Below are positions 26,346 through 36,800 of a stretch of DNA of 64,000 bases, one piece after another. Origin of the DNA: Setophaga petechia (lineage: Eukaryota > Chordata > Aves > Passeriformes > Parulidae); contig JANCRA010000001.1 in NCBI GenBank assembly GCA_024362935.1, positions 53,947,930 through 54,011,929 of the forward strand. The letters run 5' to 3'. The notes under the pieces were generated by a model that was not told the origin of the DNA, ran no database searches, and saw nothing but the letters and a program-made list of their open reading frames with translations. Numbering within the stretch: position 1 is the first letter of the stretch; each line of letters starts with the position of its first letter. Made by a program: the position numbers and the translations under genes.

Positions 26346-28740
26346 GTTCCTTAAAAAATCTGTCTGTTTTCAAAACATTATTTTAAAGCTTATTGCCTCT
26401 GGTATTGAATTGCTATGTTAAATCTGAGTATTTGGGAACATTTTTAGTAGCCAGCTGCCAGATAATGCATGATGTCAAAAGCACTCTTCAGTCACTTAGC
26501 TTTTAGAAGTCAGTAGACAGCTTTTTTTGGGAAAGAGATGAGCTTTATTTTTCGTAGGAAAGCAGCAAAAAGCTATCACAAACCTTGCTCTAAACAGTGG
26601 GAGAGGTATGTGTACACAGGCAAGTTATCATGATTTCTGAAAAAAACCCTTGTGGAATGATTTATAAACATTTTTAAGAGGAACTCAGGACATGCAGAAT
26701 TTTATTTTGAAATAAACAGGAGTTAATATCTTCAGAAAAATGTAATTCCTAAATGGGAGTAACATCTGCATTGACTCCAAATTATAAACAGAAAGTGTGC
26801 ATGCAAGGAAGCTGACTTTATGGCATGAAAGAGGTGGAGCAAAATGCAAGTTAGGGGTAAGAGGAGAAAACTGGAACCAGATGAGCGTATTTACTGCTGT
26901 TTTGTTTGTTATAGCTATCTCATTCTGTTATTAATAGTTTTCAAGGTATCTGGTCTGATGTTTCCAGTGTCACAGATGTTGGGAGGAAACATGCAGCTGT
27001 TGAAGGCCTGGACTTGTGCAGAAGTTCCCCACAAAAGCAAACTGCAGAAAGCATCATGCGGTGCTTCAAAGGGTGTGATCTGGATTGAGTTTCTGAAGGT
27101 TGACATTAAGTGTTTGTAGATCCATAAGATAAGACAGAAAATGAAACTGGATCCCAGCTGTTGCAGCTAGTCCATGTATTCCTAGGGCCTGCATAACAAA
27201 ACCAGCAAGGACTGGCAGTTGAAGGAGCTGGAAAAATGGTTCAAATGAAATTTAGAATTACAAAATTCCCCAGTAAGCAGAACCATTACACTTTTTTCAC
27301 TAAATGCAACAATGACAGTTGTACTAAATGGGCTATAAAGCTATGTGTCTCTATAGGATAACTTCTATTTTACTGGTCTTTTGCTTCAGTGATATTTGAA
27401 TTTTGTGATGGATACAGAAGTGTCGGGCATTGGCTGAAATGAATTATTCTTTTAGCTTTCTCAATTGCCTCTTGGTTTTGATATAGAAGGTAAAGTGTCT
27501 TTTTAGCTGATTATTAAAAAAAATTAAGGCACTGAGAAAATTGATAAATGCCTCTTTGGTTTTCTTAATCCATGATTGCAGAGGTGGTATTTACCATTAC
27601 ATTGCATCATTAAGTAGAACATGGAATAATGCAAAGGTGGAAAGAAAACTTTGCAGGCATCTTTAGAACTGATATTACTCACAATCTTTTAGGTCAGTAA
27701 TGATTGAGAAACCTTTTTATGTTATGAAGGCTTGTTTAGCAGCTTGTGCCAGGCACAGAAGGAGATGTCAGAGGTGGCGTCTTTCAGTGTTTTGTGGACA
27801 AAATAACCAGAGCTTGCCTGAAGTGATACAACAAAGCAGACAGGAATTTGCTCCTTCTGTCAAGTAACTCTTCCCAAGCTGCTGTTATGGAAGATGTTTG
27901 TATTTCCACACCTTGCTTTAGAAGATAAAGTCAGTATCTTGCACATCAGCCCTCTTCTGGGATTAAAGTGGGAGAGTTAAGGACACAGGGAGCCAGGTGG
28001 GCTCACTGGTGCAGAGTGTGTGAGCAGCTGCCTGCTCTGAGTGATAGAAAATAAACAGGGCTTGTGTTAACAAACCAAACACATGCAGGTGCTCCAGAAT
28101 TCATGGTGCCATGGCTGATGGGTTTCAAGGGGATGGAGAGGACTCTTAGGATTGCAAGGAGACATATATATATATATATATATGTATTTTTTTTGAGATA
28201 TTCAGAAATGAGACCTGTGTACTGCTTCATGTAATGTACTCTCCCAGGAACATATTTCTCATTTTAGGAAGCTGTACTCATATATAAGTTTGTCATCTGT
28301 AGTTCTAGATTGATTTTGAGGCTGTAAAATTCACAAACACAACTTAATTCAGGCCCAGCTCTTCATCAGTTTCTGTTGGTTTAAGTTTCTTGCAGAAGAT
28401 TCAGTCAATTGAATGCCCAGCAAAATCAACAGTTCTGCCTACCATTATTTGCTCACTAAATGTACTGCTTAGTGGCCAGGGTTTTATTGTCTCCTTTTTG
28501 GGCTGGTATTTTAGCCCTGATGTACTGTAAGGAATAAAAAGTCAGGGTCCAGTAGTTCTAGCAGAGGACTTGTAGCAAGGCCTGCTTCATTCTGGGCTGC
28601 AGTGCAGATGTTACCATGGTGACTTCTTAAATATCAAAGTACTGTGTGGGTGTGATGCCTATTGACTTTTGCCTTTTTTTATGTATTCTCTGCATTCTTT
28701 ACAAATATATTTGTAACTCTGTAGTCTATATGTTTTTAAA
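26346..28740. other. Non-coding stretch with an AT microsatellite
   Basis: No gene recognised. A pure (AT)n run occupies about 28,164-28,183 and is followed by a short T-run. Several 60-90-codon frames are unfamiliar. Confidence 0.45.
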
Positions 28741-29301
28741 TTTATTTTTCCCCAAGACACCCCAAAATCCATCCAAGACCATCCAAAATCCCCCTGACCA
28801 CACCAATTGTTTCAGTGTTGTTGTGAGGGTCCCCAGGACGATGTGAGAGATGAGAATTGACTCTAAGTTCTCAGAAGGCTGATTTATTATATTATGATAT
28901 TATATTAAAAGAAAAAATCTACTAAAACTATACTAAAGAAAGAGAAGGGAGACATCAGAAGGCTAGACAAGAATGATAATAAAAACTTGTGACTGATCAG
29001 AGTCTGACACAGCTGGACTGGGATTAGTCCTTAAGTAAAAACAATTCACATGGAACCAATCAAAGATGCACCTGTTGGAAAGCAACCTCCAAACCACATT
29101 CCAAGCAATCAGATAATTATTGTTTACATTTTGTTTCTGTGGCTTCTCAGCTTCTCAGGAGAAAAATCCTGCCGTTGGGATTTTTCATAAAATATCAGGA
29201 TGACACCCTCAATCCCCCCAAGATGTTCCAATCACAAATTCCAATATTTATAAAAAATTTGGCAAAATGACATTGGGGTGGAATCCTTGGGAATTTGGAG
29301 G
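28741..29301 (-). other. Probable 3' UTR of the PRPF31 retrocopy, split by an LTR
   Basis: Downstream of the terminal stop of the minus-strand pseudogene the sequence stays C-rich on the plus strand (G-rich on the transcript strand), with short ccccc/caaaatcc motifs on both sides of LTR copy E. On the minus strand an AATAAA polyadenylation signal lies at 28,741-28,746. Beyond it the DNA is A-rich, but there is no clean poly(A) tail. I infer that 29,206-29,301 and 28,741-28,807 are the two halves of the copied 3' UTR. Comparison with a bird PRPF31 mRNA would settle it. Confidence 0.45.
28808..29205 (+). mobile_element. Solo LTR, class II-like family, copy E
   Basis: About 398 bp. Starts near TGTTTCAGTGTTG (aligned with copy B's TGTGACAGTGTTC) and ends CAGGATGACA. 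The core has tctcagaaggctgatttatt, ctactaaaactatactaaag, gataataaaaacttgtgact (containing AATAAA), gacacagctggac, and the terminal cttctcagcttctcaggag. Unlike copies A and B, no clean 6-bp target duplication is visible (accaat left, ccctca right), so one edge may be misplaced or altered. It lies within, and in opposite orientation to, the probable 3' UTR of the PRPF31 retrocopy, so it should be the younger insertion. Confidence 0.8.
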
Positions 29302-30480
29302 TCACAGGATGGGATTTAGGGATGACAGTGGTGTTTGGGGAACAGGGATCCCATTTTTGTTCCCCTTGACCTTGACAAACTTGGCCATGCGGGAGAAATA
29401 GTTCTGGTTGGCCTCAGCTACTTTCTTCCCAGCTGCCTGTAGGTTCACAATCTCCAAACCCCTGCAGGGGAGTGAAGGCCATGCTCAAGGCCATGCCTGA
29501 GCTGTGGTCCTGGATTGTGGATTTTCCCTTGTGGATGACGCTCTGCTTCTGCAGGATCCTCTGCAGGGCTTTCCTGATCTGGGCCTTGGTGGCCTCACGG
29601 AGCAGGGTCTGGCACATGTGGCCACCGCTGGCCTTGCCCAGGTGTGGCCCAGCTGAACCCGAGCTCCTCCTGGTAGATGTCCTCCTCCATCTCCCCAGAG
29701 CTCATCCTGTTGGCCTGTTCGTGGATCTCTGTCAGCCCCAAGTGCTCCTTCAGCTTCTGCGACCATTGGCCTTCCCCCTTCTCCCTCAGCCCATCCAGTG
29801 GCGCTGGCAGCGGCTTCACCGGGGTGGGCTCCTGCCCCTTGTCCAACTTGTACTCCATCCCCTCCCTCAGCTCACAGCCCACCTTCCTGTCCTGCTCTCA
29901 TGGTAGCCGTCCCCCCTGGCTGCCAGCGTGCACTTGGCCACCATGAGCTGTACCACTTTTGTCCTCAAATTCGACGGCAGGGCCTGGATGATGTGGCTGT
30001 GGTGGATGAAGCCGGTTTGGGGCAGGACAGAGGTGGAGGAGAAGCCCTGGCAGGAGGATGTGGCAGGCCGGCAGTTTGGACAGTGGGGTCAGGTCCCCTG
30101 CCACCCCCTGATCTTGGCAGCCATGGAGGCCCTGAGGTTGAGGGAGAGGTTGGGAGTGATGAAGGGCACATAGGACTCCATGTACTCATAGATGCACAGC
30201 TTGGCCCAGCTCAGTACTGGTGCCATGTCACATGCATCCTCAATCCTGCCCAGCTCCTCCTTTGACAGTTTCTGCCCTCCTTGCCACCATGCTGACCACC
30301 GTGATGGTGGCATTGGTCAAGATCTGTTGCACGTTCTTGTTCTTGCATTTATCCAGGGAATTCTCCAACTCCTTGATGGTTCAAATGTAATCCAGAACGT
30401 TGGGCACCAGCAACTCCAGCTCCAGAGACTGTTTGGAATATTTATCTGGGCTATGTGTGGATGAAATGATTTCTGTTGCC
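29302..30480 (-). pseudogene. PRPF31: Processed pseudogene of PRPF31 (pre-mRNA processing factor 31)
   Basis: Intact PRPF31 is a U4/U6 snRNP protein (about 499 residues in human) that uses its Nop domain to bind 15.5K-U4 snRNA and is needed for tri-snRNP assembly. Read on the minus strand, this copy keeps recognisable blocks in order: DKYSKQSLELELLVPNVLDY, KELENSLDKCKNKNVQQILT with NATITVVS, a KLSKEELGRIEDACDMA block, YEYMESYVPFITPNLSL, GFSSTSVLPQTGFIHHS, KCTLAARGDGYHES, TPVKPLPAPLDG, KEHLGLTEIHEQANRM, QRILQKQSVIHKGKSTIQ, SMAFTPLQG, and NYFSRMAKFVKVKG. It runs from roughly residue 120 to the C-terminus. No introns interrupt this span, although the parent gene has many exons, so it derives from spliced mRNA. 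It is disabled: a TGA at 30,381-30,383 (after DYI), frameshifts near 30,278, in the stretch about 30,090-30,040, before the VGCELREG block, near 29,600 and near 29,465, and the first quarter is missing. The end comes at a TGA at 29,302-29,304, after a tail unlike the usual C-terminus. Long open frames on the opposite strand (144 and 155 codons) are shadows of its GC-rich codons. Confidence 0.95.
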
Positions 30481-33400
30481 AGTAAAAGTAATGCCTTGAT
30501 TCTCTAACACTAAAAATATTGTTGGAGGGCTTTTGATTTTCCTGCAGATTCGGTGACACTAAGAAGTTACAGCCTTCCTGAACAGCCTACCACATGTTCC
30601 CTCCTCGAACTTGGTACTTTACCCCAAAGTTCAGACTTGTATTGATTCTTGTCTGAACCTGGAGCCAAGGTCTCTGGGCTCTACAACAAACCTGCTGCCC
30701 AAAGTTAGTAGAGACTTTAAGACTCTTTTCAAAGATGTTAACACACATATCTTCACCCATCAAATCGTTTGTAAAGACATTAGCTTTCCTCTCACTTCTG
30801 ACTGCATCACCCCTTGTGCTCCTAATTGGTGGTTTTTGACTGTTATGCTAATTTACTAAACATGTAAAACTGTGTGCACCCCTGTGAGGGGTGGACTTCT
30901 ATGGACATTTCTCCATAACTGCCTCTGGAGGCCTCCAATGAAGACCAGCTTCTATATTACCTCCTAAACTAATATTACCTTGAAAGTGTGTGTTGTTTCA
31001 TTTCTAGATTGTAGAAGGCATCAGGTGCAGAAACTTTCCCAGGAGAGATCTGGGAGACACTTGGTTCTGCCCATTTGAGATACAGGCTCTGAGATGTATG
31101 ACAGCTGGGCATCTTACTGAAAGCTGGTGGAATTAGGAGCTAAATGAGCTTTTGGAAAGCTAATTCATTAATAACACATTTTCTGAGTAGTTAATGCAAG
31201 TGAATTGACAATTATGTGTAAGGGTGGCATGACTGGCCCTTAACTAAAATAGCAGTGGGGAAAGGCAGTATTTATAGCCATGATCTGAGGGTTTCATTGT
31301 CTCTGTATCCTAAATTATTCCTTGAAGACCTTCTGAAGACAGCTGTTGAGGGAAGGATGAATGTTTCCGGACCTGTGCTATGCAAGAGATTCATAAGCTG
31401 CCTCAGCTGACTTCCAGTTAGTTCTCACTGTGGTCTCAAGTAGACTTGGCACAGAATATGGATGGCTGATGGGAAAAGCCAGCACATCTGTCTGCTGCTG
31501 ACTTTAACCCTTGAAGCTGTTTGTTTTTGGTGGAATATGAGACCCCCTGGCACATCAAATTTGTGTTTGCTTTCCCAGAACACAGGGAAGCTGTCTCCCT
31601 GGCAATTGTTATGGTTTCATTAACATCTGAGATTTTTATGGGGCAGAACATTTTGTGCCGTTTTTGCTGCCACTTGATATCCTGGTGATGGGACTGAAAA
31701 AACCCTGATCTCTTTGTGTGTACACATGTCCTGTCCTAAATGGGGATTGCAAGTATTATTTCATTCAATATGGTAACTGGCTACTAAGAAACACTTATCA
31801 AAAGGGGCACTGCTGTAAACATTCACACACCCTCTCAAATGCTCTACCCGTGCAGCTCTCTGGGAGTTCTCTCTAAAACAGGCAGAGCTGGTGTTGGAAT
31901 AGCACCCAGACTCCTCCCTGGTCCTTCAAGAGGATTTACTGTAGTCTCCCCACTAAACAGAGGTCACACCAAGTGAAATTCACAAAAGGATTATTAATGA
32001 CACCTGCCACGACAGAGCAGAAGAAAAGAACAGAGGAGACAAAAGGCCACAAAATCCCCTCACATGAACTTGTCAGGCCCATGAATGAAACAACTCAGCC
32101 TCCTGACACTTCTCTGCCCAAGTGTAATGTTTTCAGTTGTTCCGACTTCCTGGAATAGCTGCACGACCCCGTGACCATAGAGATGACCTCTGTCTGGATT
32201 CCCAGGGGGCCCATAAAAAATGTGGACTTAGTGGGAGATGGTTTATAGGACTTTTGGCTGGTGAGCTCATCAGGTGAAGAGCTGGAGGACTGGAGGTGGC
32301 TGTCACTCACTGTTTGCTGGTCATTCTTCCACCCTTCCTCTTCTGCCTGAAGACTTCCCCATCAGATGTCATGGGAGCACTCTAAAGCTCAGAGGGTTTT
32401 TTTTTGGCCGTGCTAATGCAAAATTGCTTGAGCACTGTATGCTGTGTATTGAAAACTGCTGGATACCAGTTCAGGGACTTGCTTTTTGGCTTGAGTTTCA
32501 GATCTGTTTGCTTGCAAGGGATACAAATTCTGAAACAAAGAATATGAACTGATGCATAGCGCCCTTCAGGTATGGATACCTTTTTACTGTAGGTAAAATC
32601 AGGTTATAGAAGGGAAGGAGATTTAAGGCTCGGTTATTTCAGGTTGCACAACCAGCTCTAGGTTAAATGTCTTATGCATGTTTTGGCAAAAAAAAAAAAA
32701 TCAAGCATTGCTGCTCCTTTTGTTAATTAGTATCTGAGTTCTCTATACCAGTTATGTGTACATTATTTCAAGTGTAAGTTCACAGATAGGGTTTGTTTGC
32801 ATTCATTCTCATGCTTGCTCTGTGTCATGATTTTCCTACAGTTACAGGAATGAACTTGTTTGAACATTCCTAGTCGAGTGTAAAAAAATATTTTCTCATG
32901 AGTATCATCTTTTTGGCAAACACTTATGTGAAAAGGAACTGATGTGGAGACTGTTCTATGTGCTTGGGAAGATTTTACTTTGAGATCTTGTCATAATGCA
33001 GAAAAAAAAAATCAGTATCAGTCGTGACACAAAGTTTGTGGAAATAGAAACTTCACCCAGCTGTCTGGGGTACTGATAAACAGTGCTATGTTTTCCAAGA
33101 TTCTCAGGAGTGAAGCTGAAGTTAAAAGCCATCTTTTTCAGCAATACCTGAGGAAATCTCGTGACCTATTTGAACAACCAGGATGTGCTTCTTGTTTTTG
33201 TATGAGCCAATCACATATTTTTTTGTGATGATTGAGTAACAGGGAAAATTTGATGCTGGTTTCTTGGGATGGAAAGAGTTCTGCCAGGTTCAATTGTTAT
33301 ACACTAATTTTACTAATGAAAGCACTGTCTTAATGACACTGTCATTGTGTGATACTGTGACTGTCGCTGGACTTTGTAGAGCTTCTGGTTTTGGTTTGTC

Positions 33401-33756
33401 GAGTACCATAATACTGAGGGAAAGCTGCATTTTGTCTGGGATCCTGACTGCAGATTCCCCCACTTTGTTTTTGATCTGAGGTCTGTAGGAGGTCAGTGGG
33501 GGAATGATGGCTGGGAACAAATGAAAGTGTGCCAGCACAGAAAGCTGCAGTGCTGTAATGGAGCATCTGTTGCTGTGAAGTGTGAATGCCTGGCATTCTG
33601 GGAGCTGGGACACAGATTGTTGCTAGCTCCTTCCCAAGGTTATTTCGGAAGTGCACAGAGCAGCTGGTGAGATCTGGGGCAGGTTTAACTCTCTCATGGC
33701 TTCCAAGTGCATGCTGCATTAAAAATTAAGTACATATCAAGAAGCAGTTTTTCTCA
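30481..33756. other. Non-coding stretch
   Basis: No gene recognised. The part at about 30,560-31,010 has a composition and a bounded look that could be an old LTR or other repeat (CCAAT-like attggtgg, then gtgaggggtggacttc), but I cannot match it to a family. An A-run lies at about 32,689-32,700. The frames (up to 125 codons at 33,342-33,719 minus) are unfamiliar. Confidence 0.4.
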
Positions 33757-33871
33757 GCATAAGACTTTCTTTTCTTCTTGTAGCTTATGTTTGACCTCAA
33801 CACTAAATCCCTTGGCATAAGATTTTATTTTCTTCTGCAACTTATGCTTGACCTCAACACTATATCCCTTG
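33757..33871. repeat. 58-bp tandem duplication
   Basis: Two adjacent units, 33,757-33,814 and 33,815-33,871, each begin gcataaga and end tatcccttg or aatcccttg. Both share acctcaacacta and cttatg[t/c]ttgacctcaa. They differ at several positions and by one base in length, so the duplication is not recent. There is no coding context. Confidence 0.85.
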
Positions 33872-36800
33872 GTCACCATCTGAATGAATTGCATAGCGTG
33901 AGACATACAAAACCAGAAAATAAAAACTGCAAGAAGTTTTCATGGGGTTAGGTGATTGTTTTTGGAAGGGGATTGTTGAGCAGAGCTGAGCAAAATAATG
34001 AGATGTTTATTGGGAGCTAACACTACAGCCAGACATTAACTGTTCTGGAAACAACCTGTAGGATGCAAGGAGAAAAGCTTTCATCAGCCATCACTGTGCT
34101 TTCCAACTAGATAACTGAGGATACAGCTTGCCATTCTTCCTACAAAATGCTTACTCCACGACTGCACACTGCCTGCTAATAAAATGTAGATTATAACATC
34201 TTTTTCCCTAACATTTGATCTGAACTTTTTAGCTGTTTGGTAAACAGACTTGGTATAATGAAATATTAATAGACAGGAGAAAGTATCGTTCATATGGGAA
34301 ATGAAGTGCCATTGCTACCTAATATGCTGTTAGACCTATCTTGTTCCTCTACAATTCAAATGTGATTGTAGGATTAGTTGTTGAAAAGCTACAATGTAAA
34401 GTCATGGGGACAGATTGAGTGAGTCAAGTGAAATACAAAAATGAATAGTGACAGCATTTTTCATGGCCTCTTAAGACTTTATACTTGGCACCTTTGAAAC
34501 TTGAAATTTCCTGTTTTAGTGGCATGTTTTTATTCAGGTAGAGAAAAATGTATGAGTGTGGTGAGTCACTATAGACATTTGCTGTGCTTAACAAAGTTGC
34601 TCATGGATGTCCCCCCTTTGTTGCACTTTCAAATGGCTTGAGATGATCATCTTGTCATAAAAAAAATCTAGAGAGAGATGAGCAAATCAAGGTGTCCAGG
34701 TGTATATAGAAGCCAAGAGGCACTGCATAAAGGAGGTGAGGCAATCTTTCAGCACTCATGTGCTGGGTGCTTTTTATTAGTTGCTTATTACACAGCGTTT
34801 TCTGCTGCCCAGTTTGCTTGGAGGCACAGTTGCAGTATGCCGTCTAATCCACAAAAGGCTCTTCATGCTGTTCATTCTTTAATGTTGAATATGATATAAT
34901 TTGCAATGTGATTTTTTTTTTTTTAAATCCTTAGCTAAGTTTCCTGTCTGAACTGTTGCTTGAGGGGAAGGGAAGGCATCTTGGCTGGTAATTACAGTAA
35001 CCAAAACTGATTTTCTCTGTAGGTGTTAGGTAGACACAATGCTGGCCACAGTAAAGCTCAGTTTCCCCATGACCTGCTTCTGTGGGCATTCCTGTATTTG
35101 ATGGAAGTTCTTACATCCCACTGCTCTCCATTTCCCTGGTGTCTCCATTGAGATCTGTGCTGACTGATAAGCATGAGAATTGTGTGGTGCTGCAAATACT
35201 TTTGCAGTAGAACTGTTTATTTTTCACTTTTTCTGTGTTTAGGAGAGAAAGTTCCTTTCAGTACTGTATATGGAAATATGGTGTGTTCATTTTATGCCAA
35301 GGGTTTATTTTCTCCTAGGTGCTCTTGTTTGACTTGAGACATGAGAGCTGGATCCCCACATGAGGAATAAGTTAAAAGTATAAACCAAATTGTTCAGTCA
35401 GTGCAGGCTGTGGTTTCTAAACCAAACTGAAACATGGTGGTGGTTCTCTGGTGGTTGATGGAGCTTTGTTAACTGTGTTTAAATTTTTTTTTTTTTAGTT
35501 TTTGTTTTGTGCTGCTTTAGGCTCTGTTTCTCCCTGCTCTCCCTGTTCTGAAACTTTACAGATTGCCTGCAAGTGTTTTTCTATGAATAAATTGTAGGTT
35601 TTGGAAAAAGAAAAAAGATGAAGCACAGTTTATTTTTCATCCTGCCTCTGCTGTAAGGGAAATATAAGCAAAACACACATTTTCAGATCACACAGTAATT
35701 GTCAGCATGTGTTGTCCAGCACCACCTACAATGAGCAACTCTTTGTCCTTTCATTTTTTCTCAGGGAGTCTCAGGTCTACCTTGCCAGACTGAACACATT
35801 AGGTACATGTGTGATGTGTGAACATTTTGTATTGATATTATTCCATAAACTTGAAAGTAAAAGAAATGCTGAGGTATTGACAAGTCTCAGAAGAAATTCC
35901 TGTGTTGACTTAATGCCATGCTCAGTGATACAAGAAACGTTCCCAGTGTACTTTCCATGAAATTGTGTACTGGATTTCTTTCTGTATGAACATGACAGAA
36001 AAGAGGTTTTGTTTGCTAAAGGTCAGAGTATATAAAAAAGATGCAGTGTTTTTGGGGGATTCTTCTTGCACATGTGCACTTTTACTGGGTCAGATGTGGG
36101 TGGCCTGCGCTGATAAAATCAAATATCTGAGTAGGCTGCTTGTGGACTGCTCAGTAAACAGCTCAAGTACTGTGTCTAGAATGCCTTAAAACACAGTCAT
36201 GTAATATTTTTGGCTCAGTATATTGCAAAATCTTTGGTAGTTTCTTTACTGTTTGCCCTAACCATACTGTTAGATCACTGTAGCATTATTGGAAAAAGGT
36301 CTCTCTGGTAACACTGAAAGTAATTTATTCTCTCTTGATCAACTTTTCCTTTCATCTTGTGTATCAAAACCCCTTAAAGGGCCATCATGGACAGATTATT
36401 AGCATATTAATGCAGTGCTCTCCTTCCTAACAGCCTTCATTTCATTTGTTGCACTTACATCTTTTTCCTCTCCCCATTCCCTGTGTGTACACAGGATGTT
36501 GCAAACAACAGGCAGCTTTATTTTCAGACACTGAAAAGTTTCACAGTTTACACATTTTTTTATCATGGTTAATTTGATGATCACTTGTTGGTTTCAGGAT
36601 AGGTCAAAATACGGGTATCCTGGTAAGCACCTTTCTTTGAGAGGGAGGAAAGTACAAAAATGATGTTTCAGGAAACTGTGAGAACACCTGGAATTACTTT
36701 TATATGTATTGGGCATGTCTCTTCTAGTTTTTGTTTTGGCTTTGTGGGTTGTTCTTTGTTTGGAGGTTTTAGTGGTTTTATTTGTTGTTGCTGGTTGTCT

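Noticed and set aside
29472..30265. Plus-strand open frames of 144 and 155 codons
   Set aside because: They are antisense to the PRPF31 retrocopy and arise from its GC-rich codons; the minus strand gives the recognisable protein.
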